Part shown: positions 44,325-52,441 of the stretch, in pieces
How the letters are laid out: each line of letters begins with the position of its first letter
Position numbering within the stretch: position 1 is the first letter of the stretch
Assembly (NCBI RefSeq): GCF_002111595.1
Contig: NZ_LUTN01000001.1
Span: 248,001-312,000, forward strand
Reading direction: 5' to 3'
Source: Lonsdalea britannica
Lineage (GTDB): Bacteria > Pseudomonadota > Gammaproteobacteria > Enterobacterales > Enterobacteriaceae
DNA: 64,000 bases
The notes under the pieces: model-generated
The model's database searches: none
What the model saw: only the letters and a program-made list of their open reading frames with translations
Told to the model about the DNA's origin: nothing
Translations under genes and position numbers: made by a program

Positions 44325-45664
44325 AAGAGAAAAAACAGATTCTCGGCCTCAATCGCTTCGAGAAAAGCGATGTCGTGACGCTCGATGCGGCGCTGACCGA
44401 ACAGATTGTTCGTCGCCAACACACGCAGGGCGCTTCGTCGGTATTGTTCTACCAGCAGCCGATTGAAATGGTCAGCGCGCGCGGCGTCTGGATGTTCGAT
44501 GCGGCGGGCAACAGCTATTTGGATATGTATAACAATGTGCCGAGCGTGGGCCACTGTCATCCGCGCGTGGTGGAAGCTATGTGCCGTCAGGCCGGGTTGC
44601 TCAACACCAACACCCGCTATTTGTTCCCGGTGCTGGAGCAGTATTCGGAAGCGCTGCTGGCGACGTTCCCCGCGCCGCTCACCAACGTCATTTTCACCTG
44701 CACGGGCAGCGAAAGTAATGATATCGCGCTGCGTATCGCCAGAATGGCGACGGGCAAGCAGGGCATCATCGTGACCGAAACGGCCTATCACGGTAATACC
44801 ACGGCGGTGATGGAAGTGTCGCCATCCGGGCATAAACGGCCTCAGTTGCCGCCTTATGTCCGCACGGTGCCGGCGCCGGATGCCAATACGTCGCAGCCAG
44901 GACAGCCGGTGGCGCAGGTCTTTGCCGATGCGGTGCAAGCGGCCATCGATTCGCTGAATGCGGACGGCTTCGGCTGTGCCGCTTTGCTGGTGGATACCAT
45001 TTTCTCAAGCGATGGCGTTTACGCCGAGCCCGCGGGGTTCCTCGGTCAGGCCGTCGAGCGCGTTCGGGCAAACGGCGGCGTCTTCATTGCTGATGAGGTA
45101 CAGCCCGGCTTCGGCCGCACGGGCTCGCATTACTGGTGCTTCCAGCGCCATGACGTGGTGCCGGATATTGTGACGCTCGGCAAGCCGATGGGGAACGGTT
45201 TCCCAATGGCCGGGGTTATCACACGACCGGAACTGCTCGACCGATTCAGTCAGCAAACCGAGTATTTCAACACCTTTGGCGGCAACCCGGTGGCCGCGGC
45301 CACCGGCCTGTCCGTGTTACAGGTGATTCAGGAAGAAGCGCTGCTGGCCAACGCGGATAGCTGCGGCCACTATCTGCGAGCCGGGCTGCGCAGCCTGTCG
45401 AAGCTTCATCCGGCGATAAGCGATGTGCGCGGAGCGGGGTTGTTTAACGCAGTCGAATTCCGGCACCCGGATAGCCAGGAACCGGACATGGCGCTGGCGC
45501 GCTGGGTGATCAATGAACTCAAAGAAGAGGGCATTTTGATCGGGGCAGCGGGGGCGTATGGCAACAGCCTGAAAATCCGTCCTCCGCTGTGTTTCAGCAC
45601 CAGCAATGCCAACTTTTTTATCGATAAATTCTCCGCCGTCATGAGCCGCCGCCGACAGCATTAA
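44321..45664 (+). CDS. Class-III PLP enzyme, amino-alcohol-phosphate phospho-lyase-like
   Basis: A 447-residue fold-type I PLP enzyme. Signatures are SVGHCHPRVVEA, CTGSESNDIALRIAR (phosphate loop), FIADEVQPGFGRTG and the PLP lysine in TLGKPMGNGFPMAGV. These fit class-III aminotransferases and also the phospho-lyase branch (ethanolamine-phosphate and 5-phosphohydroxylysine phospho-lyases), which looks alike but eliminates phosphate and ammonia instead of transaminating. Coupled translation with a kinase strongly favours the phospho-lyase branch here. The product would be an aldehyde plus ammonia and phosphate. If it is an ordinary transaminase, the kinase would be hard to explain. It is followed by a DeoR regulator. 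Confidence 0.85.
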   Translation: MKEKKQILGLNRFEKSDVVTLDAALTEQIVRRQHTQGASSVLFYQQPIEMVSARGVWMFDAAGNSYLDMYNNVPSVGHCHPRVVEAMCRQAGLLNTNTRYLFPVLEQYSEALLATFPAPLTNVIFTCTGSESNDIALRIARMATGKQGIIVTETAYHGNTTAVMEVSPSGHKRPQLPPYVRTVPAPDANTSQPGQPVAQVFADAVQAAIDSLNADGFGCAALLVDTIFSSDGVYAEPAGFLGQAVERVRANGGVFIADEVQPGFGRTGSHYWCFQRHDVVPDIVTLGKPMGNGFPMAGVITRPELLDRFSQQTEYFNTFGGNPVAAATGLSVLQVIQEEALLANADSCGHYLRAGLRSLSKLHPAISDVRGAGLFNAVEFRHPDSQEPDMALARWVINELKEEGILIGAAGAYGNSLKIRPPLCFSTSNANFFIDKFSAVMSRRRQH

Positions 45665-45770
45665 AAAAACGGCGGTAATACGTGATAACCGGCGCTTTGC
45701 GTTTTTGTTGCCTGACGGCGCCGGATATACTGGCGTTCCGGTGACGTTTTATCAGGAGAGATGACGGTCA

Positions 45771-46535
45771 ATGTCAAAAAGGAAAACAGTACGCCAGCAG
45801 AACATACTGAGCGAACTGAGTGAATCGCCCAGTTTGCGTATTGTCGATCTGGCGCGGGCTCATCAGGTTTCAACGGAAACCATCCGGCGCGATTTGGATG
45901 AGCTGACCCAACAAGGGTTGTTAAATCGCACCTACGGCGGCGCGGTACGGGCGATGAATACAGAGCCTACCGTCACAGAACGTCATCGCCTGTTTACGGA
46001 AGAGCGTGAACACATTGCCCGGGAAGCGATGCAGTATCTGCGCGACGGCAAACTGTTCATGATGGGGTCGGGGGCAACGACCGTGCATGTCGCGCGCCGG
46101 ATGGCGGTCGATCTCCGCGATATCACCGTCATCACGCACTCATTCGGGGTGGCGACCGTGCTGTCGATGAATCCCACCATTCGGGTCATCGTCGCGCCGG
46201 GCGATTACATCGCTTCGGAAGGGGCGATGGTCGGCGGACAAACGCTGAATTTCCTGCACCAGTATTACGCCGACTACGCCATTCTTGGCGCCAGCGGCGT
46301 GACCTCTGGCGGGCCAAGCGAAGCCCTGATCGATTGCGGCATTATTTATAACACCATGATCCAACGTTCGAACCAGAGCATGGTCGTGGTGGATCATTCG
46401 AAATTCGACATGGCATTTCCTTCCAGCTACGCCACCTGGTCGTCGATCGATCGCGTGATCACCGACAGCACGCCCGCAGATCATCTGCTGACCAGCCTAA
46501 AGAAAGGCAACGTGGACGTTTCCGTGTGCCGTTAA
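45771..46535 (+). CDS. DeoR family transcriptional regulator
   Basis: A 254-residue regulator. The N-terminal winged helix (about 5-58) contains RIVDLARAHQVSTETIRRDLDELTQQGLLNRTYGGAV, the DeoR signature. The C-terminal DeoRC sensor domain has MMGSGATTVHVARR and a late VVVDHSKFD, where sugar or amine phosphates bind in relatives. It lies 107 bases after the phospho-lyase gene on the same strand. A phosphorylated effector would match the kinase, so it probably represses both sides of the divergent promoter through the CAACAT/ATGTTG sites (inference). Confidence 0.9.
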   Translation: MSKRKTVRQQNILSELSESPSLRIVDLARAHQVSTETIRRDLDELTQQGLLNRTYGGAVRAMNTEPTVTERHRLFTEEREHIAREAMQYLRDGKLFMMGSGATTVHVARRMAVDLRDITVITHSFGVATVLSMNPTIRVIVAPGDYIASEGAMVGGQTLNFLHQYYADYAILGASGVTSGGPSEALIDCGIIYNTMIQRSNQSMVVVDHSKFDMAFPSSYATWSSIDRVITDSTPADHLLTSLKKGNVDVSVCR

Positions 46536-46894
46536 TGAGGCGAAGGCGGGGGAGCGGTGTCGCCTCTAAAACGCTGGGAAGACAACATAACCGCCAATGC
46601 GTAGGTCTATCAAACGAGGGTATTACGCAGGCGAGAAGGTGATAGAGACCCGCGTTTTATCCTTTAGGGAGAACCATGGAGGCGGGTTCATCGGTATGGG
46701 AGCCGCGTTACGACGCGTTGAGCGTGTTGCGAATCTGACGCGAGGATTATTGATGTGACGGCGATTTTTGGGAGTTAGCTTCGGTTCAGAGGATAGGCGT
46801 ACTTGCCCAATAAGAAACGGCCAGCTAAACGCTGACCGTCGGGAAGAGGGCGTTAGCGATACACGCCCGGGCTGGGGGAAAACGGTGTGAGGTG
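46536..46894. other. Intergenic region between the DeoR and OYE genes, nothing recognised
   Basis: About 360 bases lie between two gene tails. A loose GAGGCGA/TCGCCTC hairpin near 46535-46565 could end the DeoR transcript, but it lacks a T tract. No small gene or repeat can be supported. Confidence 0.4.
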
Positions 46895-48016
46895 TTAAAC
46901 CAGCGTCTTCAGCGCCTCGGGGGTGAAATCTTCCAATGCGTCCTGCCGGCCCGTTTTGATTTTGGTGACCCAGTTCGGATCGCTCAACAAAGCGCGGCCG
47001 ACGGCAATCAAATCAAACTCGTCACGTTCCATCCGCTCAACCAGATTGTCGAGATTATCCGGTTTGGCGCCTTCACCGGCAAAAGCGCTCATGAAGTCGC
47101 TCGACAGGCCAACGGAACCGACGCTGATTGTCGCCGCCCCGGTCAGTTTCTTCGCCCAACCGGCAAAGTTTAGTCCTTTTTCCCCGTCTACTTCTGGAAA
47201 CTCAGGTTCCCAGAACCGCCGCTGTGAACAGTGAAGGATATCGACACCGGCATCCACCAACGGAACCAGCCAGTCCGCCATTTCCTCAGGCGTTGGCGCG
47301 AGACGCGCCGCGTAGTCTTGTTGCTTCCACTGACTGACGCGCAGGATGAGAGGGAAGTCAGGCCCGACCGCTTTACGCATAGCCTTCACAATCTCGGCCG
47401 CGAAACGGGAGCGCTGTTTCAGCGTCGCGCCGCCGTAGCCGTCCGTGCGCAGGTTGGTCCCCGCCCAGAAAAACTGATCGATCAGATAACCGTGTGCGCC
47501 GTGAATTTCCGCGACGTCAAAGCCCAGACGCTTGGCGTCGGCCGCGGCCTGACCGAAGGCGGCGACCGTATCGGCGATATCTTCCTCGCTCATCGCCACA
47601 CCGCGCGGTTGATCGGGGGCAATCAGGCCGGAAGGACTTTCCACCTCGGCATCCGGCGTCCAGTCCGTCAAAAAGCTGACGGTGGAGCCTGTGTGCCACA
47701 GCTGCGGCCCCATTTTTCCGCCTGCGGCATGAACATCGTCGATGACTCGTTTCCAGCCCGCTAAGGCTTTCTCACCGTGGAAAAAGGGGATTTGAGCGTC
47801 GTTGCGTGAAGCCGGTCGGTCGATGACCGTGCCTTCAGAAAGAATCAGGCCCACCTCGCCTTCGGCGCGGCGTTGGTAATAGGCCGCGATGTGTTCATCC
47901 GGTACGCCGCCGACGGCGAATGAACGGGTCATTGGCGCCATCACGATGCGGTTTTTCAGGGTGAGATTTTTAAAATGAAAAGGCTGAAACAGGACGTCGA
48001 CTTTGGATGAAGCCAT
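46895..48016 (-). CDS. Old yellow enzyme family NADH:flavin oxidoreductase (NemA-like)
   Basis: A 373-residue FMN-dependent ene-reductase. The TIM-barrel start KNRIVMAPMTRSFA, the active-site region EIHGAHGYLIDQFF and the phosphate-binding end VGRALLSDPNWV are typical. It lacks the C-terminal Fe-S domain of 2,4-dienoyl-CoA reductases, so it is a simple OYE that reduces activated alkenes, quinones or nitro compounds. CGGAGAG precedes the ATG at 48016. It is divergent from an HxlR regulator, a common pairing for inducible reductases responding to quinones or electrophiles. Confidence 0.9.
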   Translation of the reverse strand: MASSKVDVLFQPFHFKNLTLKNRIVMAPMTRSFAVGGVPDEHIAAYYQRRAEGEVGLILSEGTVIDRPASRNDAQIPFFHGEKALAGWKRVIDDVHAAGGKMGPQLWHTGSTVSFLTDWTPDAEVESPSGLIAPDQPRGVAMSEEDIADTVAAFGQAAADAKRLGFDVAEIHGAHGYLIDQFFWAGTNLRTDGYGGATLKQRSRFAAEIVKAMRKAVGPDFPLILRVSQWKQQDYAARLAPTPEEMADWLVPLVDAGVDILHCSQRRFWEPEFPEVDGEKGLNFAGWAKKLTGAATISVGSVGLSSDFMSAFAGEGAKPDNLDNLVERMERDEFDLIAVGRALLSDPNWVTKIKTGRQDALEDFTPEALKTLV

Positions 48017-48074
48017 AGTATCTCTCCGGTTAGGTTAGCGCCGTTTATAGTATATTATGTATACCACTCGTCAA

Positions 48075-48087
48075 TCAGGTACCCTGA
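48075..48087. promoter_or_regulatory. Candidate HxlR operator in the OYE/hxlR divergent promoter
   Basis: TCAGG-TAC-CCTGA is a perfect inverted repeat 29 bases before the HxlR ATG, flanked by related GTATACC and ACCTGGTAT half-sites at 48059-48065 and 48092-48100. Confidence 0.4.
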
Positions 48088-48116
48088 TGCTACCTGGTAT
48101 CTTTGAGGAAACTTCG

Positions 48117-48494
48117 ATGCTGAAACAAGCGGCAGACTGCTCCCTAACGCCATGCCCCCATCGCCTGCTGCTCGACCAGATAGCGGATAAATGGTCAGTG
48201 CTGATCCTTGATTCGCTATGTGAAAAACCGTTGCGTTTTAACGTGCTGAAACGCGAGCTGAGAGGCATCACCCAAAAGTCGCTAACGCAAACTCTCCGGC
48301 GGCTGCAACGCAACGGCATCATCACGCGGCGAATTATCACCACGTCACCTATTGCGGTGGAATATGAAATAACCCCGTTAGGCCGCACGCTGAAGGAACC
48401 TATCGAGGCGCTGTGCGCATGGACCCGGAATTATCTCCCTCAGGTTGAAGCTGCGCGGCAGGCGTTTGATGAGGGGGAGGGGAGCGCGCAATGA
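48117..48494 (+). CDS. HxlR family transcriptional regulator
   Basis: A 125-residue single-domain regulator. The winged helix runs from KWSVLILDSLCEKPLRFNVLKRELRGITQKSLTQTLRRLQRNGII to VEYEITPLGRTL, the standard HxlR signature. A Cys pair near the start (CSLTPCPH) is common in family members that sense electrophiles or aldehydes by thiol modification. The start at 48117 follows TGAGGAA; the frame extends further upstream only through the operator region. It probably represses or activates the divergent flavin reductase. Confidence 0.9.
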   Translation: MLKQAADCSLTPCPHRLLLDQIADKWSVLILDSLCEKPLRFNVLKRELRGITQKSLTQTLRRLQRNGIITRRIITTSPIAVEYEITPLGRTLKEPIEALCAWTRNYLPQVEAARQAFDEGEGSAQ

Positions 48495-48561
48495 TCCTCG
48501 GTAAGCGCCGCGTAGGCAGGCGTTAACTCATGAGGGTATCTGTCGCTTGATGCCAGAAAGC

Positions 48562-48600
48562 AAAAGGCCGCTTCAGTTTCCTAAAGCGGCCTTTTAGTTT
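48562..48600. terminator. Bidirectional rho-independent terminator between hxlR and the YjfB-family gene
   Basis: AAAAGGCCGCTT and AAGCGGCCTTTT form a perfect 12-bp stem with a CAGTTTCCTA-like loop, T-rich on both strands, between convergent genes. It shares its loop wording with hairpins at 50764 and 60963. Confidence 0.85.
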
Positions 48601-48632
48601 TGATTTCGCCGATCAGCCAATCAAAACGCTAT

Positions 48633-48821
48633 TCAGGCGGTGGTATTGATATTACGTCCCACCGCCGGATTCGCAGGTAACTGCGGGATAGAGTTGAGAA
48701 GGCTGGCTGCGGTGGACTCTTGGTTATCCAAGGTCTTTTTCAGTAGAGCGGTACTCACCTGGCTACTAAGTTCTTGGCTATCAAGGCTGGTAGCCAGTGA
48801 AGCGATTTGCGATACATCCAT
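48633..48821 (-). CDS. YjfB family putative motility protein
   Basis: A 62-residue small protein beginning MDVSQIASLATSLDSQELSSQVSTALLKK and continuing with NQESTAASLLNSIP, which is the YjfB_motility family pattern. Function is unknown, but members are tied to motility genes. The ATG follows TAGGAGAACA. Upstream on the same strand is a good FliA-type promoter, independent support for flagellar-class expression. It is far from any flagellar operon in this window. Confidence 0.8.
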   Translation of the reverse strand: MDVSQIASLATSLDSQELSSQVSTALLKKTLDNQESTAASLLNSIPQLPANPAVGRNINTTA

Positions 48822-48884
48822 ATTGTTCTCCTATTCAATATAAGAAAAAGGAACGAACTGCGACTTAACTCTAAGCTTAAATTA

Positions 48885-48911
48885 TCATCGGTAATTTGGT
48901 CATTAACTTTA
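48885..48911 (-). promoter_or_regulatory. Candidate sigma-28 (FliA) promoter of the YjfB-family gene
   Basis: Read on the minus strand, TAAAGTTA, an 11-base spacer and ACCGATGA match the consensus TAAAGTTT-N11-GCCGATAA at 13 of 16 positions with exact spacing. The leader would be ~55 bases. The region from here to 49202 has no gene. Confidence 0.55.
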
Positions 48912-49202
48912 AAAGAATAAGACACTCACCTGTATTCAGGGGGATGGCATATACCGCGTTAATGGCGTCGCTAAATCGCGCTTTATTGGATGCGGAAGCC
49001 GCACATATTAGGACAGATTTCACCTGCTAACATGATGAATAATAATATGAATAGGTCGTTGTTTTGATCTATGAATTAAACAACGCGCAATGCGTTTTGG
49101 TACTGAAGTTGATCTCGCTAAGCGAAAGCATCGTATTCATATTTTGCGCACTTTACGCCTGTTCCGGTGCTAGCGAGCTTTGCACAGAAACATGTCTGGG
49201 CG

Positions 49203-49604
49203 TTATTGCTGACGCGCTGGAATTCGGGCAATCACCTTGATTTCAAAATCGAATCCCGCCAGCCAGTTAACACCTACGGCAGTCCAGTTTGGATAAGGAG
49301 GTTGAGGAAAAATAACGTTTTTCACCCGCATAAACGTCGAAAATTGATTATCAGGGTCCGTATGGAAAGTGGTCACGTCCACCAGATCGTCAAATGTACA
49401 TCCTGCGGCGGCAAGAGTTGCCTTGAGGTTATCGAAAGCAAGCTGTACCTGTGCGGCGTAATCCGGCTCCGGCGTACCGTCCGGGCGGCTGCCGACCTGA
49501 CCAGAAACAAACAGCATATCGCCTGAGCGCATTGCTGCGGAATAACCGTGTTCTTCATAAAGCGCATGGCGGCCAGCGGGAAAAATGGGTTCAGGTTGGG
49601 TCAT
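49203..49604 (-). CDS. RidA/YjgF family protein
   Basis: A 133-residue RidA-superfamily protein (MLFVSGQVGSRPDG, QVQLAFDNLKATLAAAGC, and an FDFEIKVIARIP C-terminus). The classical RidA active-site Arg would be near residue 105; here that strand reads NWTAVGVNWLAGFDFEIKVIA, without the R-x-x-V-x-V of true enamine/imine deaminases, so it belongs to a divergent Rid subgroup and may not have that activity. AAAGGAAA precedes the ATG. It is divergent from a TetR regulator with three operators between them. Confidence 0.85.
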   Translation of the reverse strand: MTQPEPIFPAGRHALYEEHGYSAAMRSGDMLFVSGQVGSRPDGTPEPDYAAQVQLAFDNLKATLAAAGCTFDDLVDVTTFHTDPDNQFSTFMRVKNVIFPQPPYPNWTAVGVNWLAGFDFEIKVIARIPARQQ

Positions 49605-49665
49605 CGTGTTTCCTTTTTCTTTAATCAGCGTGTCGTGGGCAATGCAAGGCGCGTGTAAGTGATTT

Positions 49666-49735
49666 AATATACGCGGCGTATATTAAAACTAGCACACATA
49701 CGGAGCGTATGTAAAATTGCATACGTCACGTATGT
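49666..49735. promoter_or_regulatory. Three tandem palindromic operators between ridA-like and tetR genes
   Basis: Each has the core ATACG-N3-CGTAT: AATATACG-CGG-CGTATATT (49666-49684), ACATACG-GAG-CGTATGT (49696-49712) and CATACG-TCA-CGTATG (49720-49734). Centres are 29 and 23 bases apart, filling the space up to the TetR ribosome site. The adjacent TetR protein is the likely ligand-controlled binder. Confidence 0.75.
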
Positions 49736-49749
49736 GAAAAGGAGATCGC

Positions 49750-50352
49750 ATGGTTGCTAAACGCCGTACTCAAAAAATGGAAGAGAATCGCGTCAAATTA
49801 ATCGCGGCAGGGCGAAAAGCATTCGCTGACAAGGGGTTTGCCGCCGCATCTATGGATGACCTGACCGCGAGCGTCGGTTTGACTCGTGGGGCGCTATATC
49901 ACAATTTTGGCGATAAGAAAGGATTGCTGGCCGCAGTTGTCGCGCAGGTTGATGGTGAAATGGCGCAACGCGCGAAAGCGGCTGCGGCCTCTGCCGATGA
50001 CGATTGGGAGAGACTTTTGGCCGAAGGCATTGCTTATATCCAGATGGCGCTGGATGCAGAAGTGCGCCGCATCGTTCTTCTCGATGGTCCGGCTTTTCTC
50101 GGCGACCCCTCACAATGGCCCAGCCAGAACAGCTGCCTGGAGTCCACCCGACAGAGTATTGAAAATATGATAGAACGCGGCGTGCTCAAATCTGTAAACG
50201 CGGATGCCGCTGCACATCTGTTAAATAGCGCCGCGATGAACGCCGCACTTTGGATAGCGACGAGCGACGATCCGCAGCAGGCGCTCCCAAAAATGATTGA
50301 GGTATTCACGTTACTGGCAAGTGGCTTACGCGATGGTGCTCACGAAAAATAG
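49750..50352 (+). CDS. TetR family transcriptional regulator
   Basis: A 200-residue repressor with the TetR helix-turn-helix at about residues 12-58 (AAGRKAFADKGFAAASMDDLTASVGLTRGALYHNFGDKKGLLAAVV) and a helical ligand domain after it. The start at 49750 follows AAAGGAGA. Its 3' end abuts the IS3 remnant, which begins within tens of bases, so insertion may have occurred just behind it. The neighbouring RidA-like gene is its evident target, through the three ATACG palindromes. Confidence 0.92.
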   Translation: MVAKRRTQKMEENRVKLIAAGRKAFADKGFAAASMDDLTASVGLTRGALYHNFGDKKGLLAAVVAQVDGEMAQRAKAAAASADDDWERLLAEGIAYIQMALDAEVRRIVLLDGPAFLGDPSQWPSQNSCLESTRQSIENMIERGVLKSVNADAAAHLLNSAAMNAALWIATSDDPQQALPKMIEVFTLLASGLRDGAHEK

Positions 50353-50361
50353 TGGATACCC

Positions 50362-50740
50362 CTATCCAAACCTCGTGTGGGGCATGGATTTTGTCTCTGA
50401 CGCCTTGTTCTACGGGCGTCGGTTGCATCTGCTGACAGTGATTGACCTCCATCCACGCGAATGTTTGGGGATCTGCATGGGTCAGAATCTTCGCTCAAGC
50501 GAAGTTGCAGCGATGCTGAACAGCATAGCGCTCAGGCGACCTTCGCCACAGTTACTTGAAAACCGACAATGGTTCTGAATTTGCAGGGAAAATGCTGGAT
50601 AAATGGGGGTAAGAACGGGCGGTAAGGATTGACTTTTCCCGACCCGGGCCCCCCACAGATAATGCCACGGTGGAGTCTTTTAACGGCAGGCTGCGGCAGG
50701 AGTGCCTGAATGAGAACGTCACGCCCGTTGACCGCTCGCA
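50362..50740 (+). mobile_element. IS3-family transposase (orfB) remnant
   Basis: Fragments of an IS3-type DDE integrase core. One frame gives NLVWGMDFVSDALFYGRRLHLLTVIDL (first Asp) to RRPSPQLL. After a frame change, KTDNGSEFAGKMLDKWG (second Asp) runs to a TAA. A third stretch reads PTDNATVESFNGRLRQECLNEN (catalytic Glu). The N-terminal half, orfA and terminal inverted repeats are missing. At least two frame changes and one stop are present, so it is a dead relic, unlike the single-base lesions elsewhere. Confidence 0.85.
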
Positions 50741-50763
50741 TCTGACAGTCAACACAGAAAACA

Positions 50764-50802
50764 AAAAGCCCGCTTAAGTTTCCCTGCGCGGGCTTTTCTC
50801 AT
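50764..50802. terminator. Rho-independent terminator downstream of the IS remnant
   Basis: AAAAGCCCGC and GCGGGCTTTT pair perfectly (10 bp) with the loop TTAAGTTTCCCTGC, followed by CTC. It closely resembles the hairpin after tRNA-Asn at 60963. The next ~135 bases hold nothing recognised. Confidence 0.75.
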
Positions 50803-50935
50803 TGGAGATTCTCGCGCTGGGACAGTCTCTGTCAGTCACGGGCTAATGAGCCCATGACCTTGATTGAGTCTCATAACAAAGCCAGTCCAGGGAGATAGAT
50901 TTTACGGCGTTCGATCTGACTGATTGCCCTCAAAT

Positions 50936-51874
50936 TCAGAGAGTTGGATGTTCAGCAGATTTATATTCATACCGTTTTCGGTACGCTGAATCCTCATCAA
51001 AAGCGCGTAAGAAAAAATCCAGTAACAGACGCATTTTTTCCGGCATAAAGCGGCGGTGTGGATAGACCGCAAAAATATGATGCTGCGGCAGCAGATAACC
51101 GGGGAGCAGGGGCACGAGCCGACCGTCAGCCAGCGCCGGGCCAACGATGAATGTCGGCATCTGAGCGATCCCAGTCCCGGTCAGCAAGGCTTCATACAGT
51201 ACCTCACTATTGTTTACCTTATAGTTGCCACGGGGGAAGACACGCTCCTGGCCATACGGGCCATCAAAGGTCCAGGCCGCGCCACCACGATAATAAGAAT
51301 AGAGCAGGCAGTTATGCTTATTTAATTCATCTGGCGTGTTGGGTGTGCCGTACTGGTGAAGATACTGGGGGGAGGCGCAAAGAACGCTGGTACAGGGTGA
51401 CAAAGGGCGGGCGATAAGGGAAGAGTCACTGAGCTGTCCAATACGAATCCCCATATCGAATCCCTCACCGACTAAATCCACCATCCTGTCGTCCATTGAC
51501 ATATGCAGTTCGATTTGTGGGTTTTGCTGCAGAAACCGCGGAATAAGCGGAGAGATATGTAGCCTGCCGAATACCATCGGAACGGTTATCCGCAACAGAC
51601 CTTGCGCGGTGTCCTGCATTTTGGATATCGCGTCCTGCCCCTCCTTGACCAGCAAATTAGCGGCCCTGGCATATTCATAATATTTCAGGCCGGCTTCTGT
51701 CAGGCTGATTTTACGCGTGGTTCTGTTTAGTAATCTGATACCGAGTTCGTCTTCGAACTGGCTGATTCGTTTACTCACTGCGGACTTAGTGACCGCCAGT
51801 TTACGGGCTGCGCTCGAGAAGCTTCCTGTTTCAACCACCGCAATGAAAAACGGAATTGTATCGAAATTATCCAT
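50936..51874 (-). CDS. LysR family transcriptional regulator
   Basis: A 312-residue LysR protein. The N-terminal helix-turn-helix spans about 1-60 (FFIAVVETGSFSSAARKLAVTKSAVSKRISQFEDELGIRLLNRTTR). The substrate-binding domain follows from about residue 90 in the CrgA-like subgroup (LRITVPMVFGRLHISPLIPRFLQQNP). It is divergent from a pair of YdcZ-type transporter genes 105 bases away and probably controls them. The ATG at 51874 is where homology begins; a GTG 15 bases upstream is possible and neither has a strong ribosome site. Confidence 0.9.
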   Translation of the reverse strand: MDNFDTIPFFIAVVETGSFSSAARKLAVTKSAVSKRISQFEDELGIRLLNRTTRKISLTEAGLKYYEYARAANLLVKEGQDAISKMQDTAQGLLRITVPMVFGRLHISPLIPRFLQQNPQIELHMSMDDRMVDLVGEGFDMGIRIGQLSDSSLIARPLSPCTSVLCASPQYLHQYGTPNTPDELNKHNCLLYSYYRGGAAWTFDGPYGQERVFPRGNYKVNNSEVLYEALLTGTGIAQMPTFIVGPALADGRLVPLLPGYLLPQHHIFAVYPHRRFMPEKMRLLLDFFLRAFDEDSAYRKRYEYKSAEHPTL

Positions 51875-51978
51875 TTTATTGGCAACCACTCGTAAACAAT
51901 GTGTTTCTTTCGGATTGGCTTATACCTTATCTGATTTTTTTTTAAAATATTACTGAATTGTTCAGGAGTGTTTAAGTT

Positions 51979-52437
51979 ATGCGTACCACTGGCGGTATTC
52001 TCTCACTGGCTGTCGGCGCGGGGGTGTTGCTAACCGTAATGATCACGACTAACAGCTACCTTGCGACATGGAATTCACCGCTGATAGCCTCCTGGTTTGC
52101 GCATGGTTCGGGCGCTATCGTCGCCTGGCTGTTGCTGTTGGGATTGAGCAGACGCAAAAACGTTTTTGCGCATCCCGGACAGGGTAAAGCGCCGACGTGG
52201 AGCTATCTCGGCGGGATCCCCGGGGCCTTCACGGTACTATTGGCGGCCATTGCGGTAAACAGCCCACTAGAACTTGCCGGAACACTGGGACTCATGCTCA
52301 CGGGGCAGATCATTTTCGGTTTGTTATCGGACCTGCGAGGATGGTTTGGCGTCATCAAGTGCCGCTTTTCTGGGCTGGATCTTCTCTCTCTCTCGCTCAT
52401 CCTAAGCGGCAGCGCGTTGCTGATAATATATAGATAA
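51979..52437 (+). CDS. Small DMT-superfamily membrane protein (YdcZ/DUF606 type), partner 1
   Basis: A 152-residue membrane protein of about five helices. It ends each repeat with wording such as GGIPGAFTVLLAAIAVNSPLELAGTLGLMLTGQIIFGLLSD, typical of the DMT_YdcZ family. These proteins often occur as adjacent pairs that form one carrier. It is 4 bases before its partner at 52442. The solute is unknown. The LysR regulator upstream likely controls it. Confidence 0.85.
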   Translation: MRTTGGILSLAVGAGVLLTVMITTNSYLATWNSPLIASWFAHGSGAIVAWLLLLGLSRRKNVFAHPGQGKAPTWSYLGGIPGAFTVLLAAIAVNSPLELAGTLGLMLTGQIIFGLLSDLRGWFGVIKCRFSGLDLLSLSLILSGSALLIIYR

Positions 52438-52441
52438 TCTT

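Noticed and set aside
50362..50740. The IS3 remnant as an active transposase
   Set aside because: It has several frame changes, an internal stop, no orfA and no terminal repeats.
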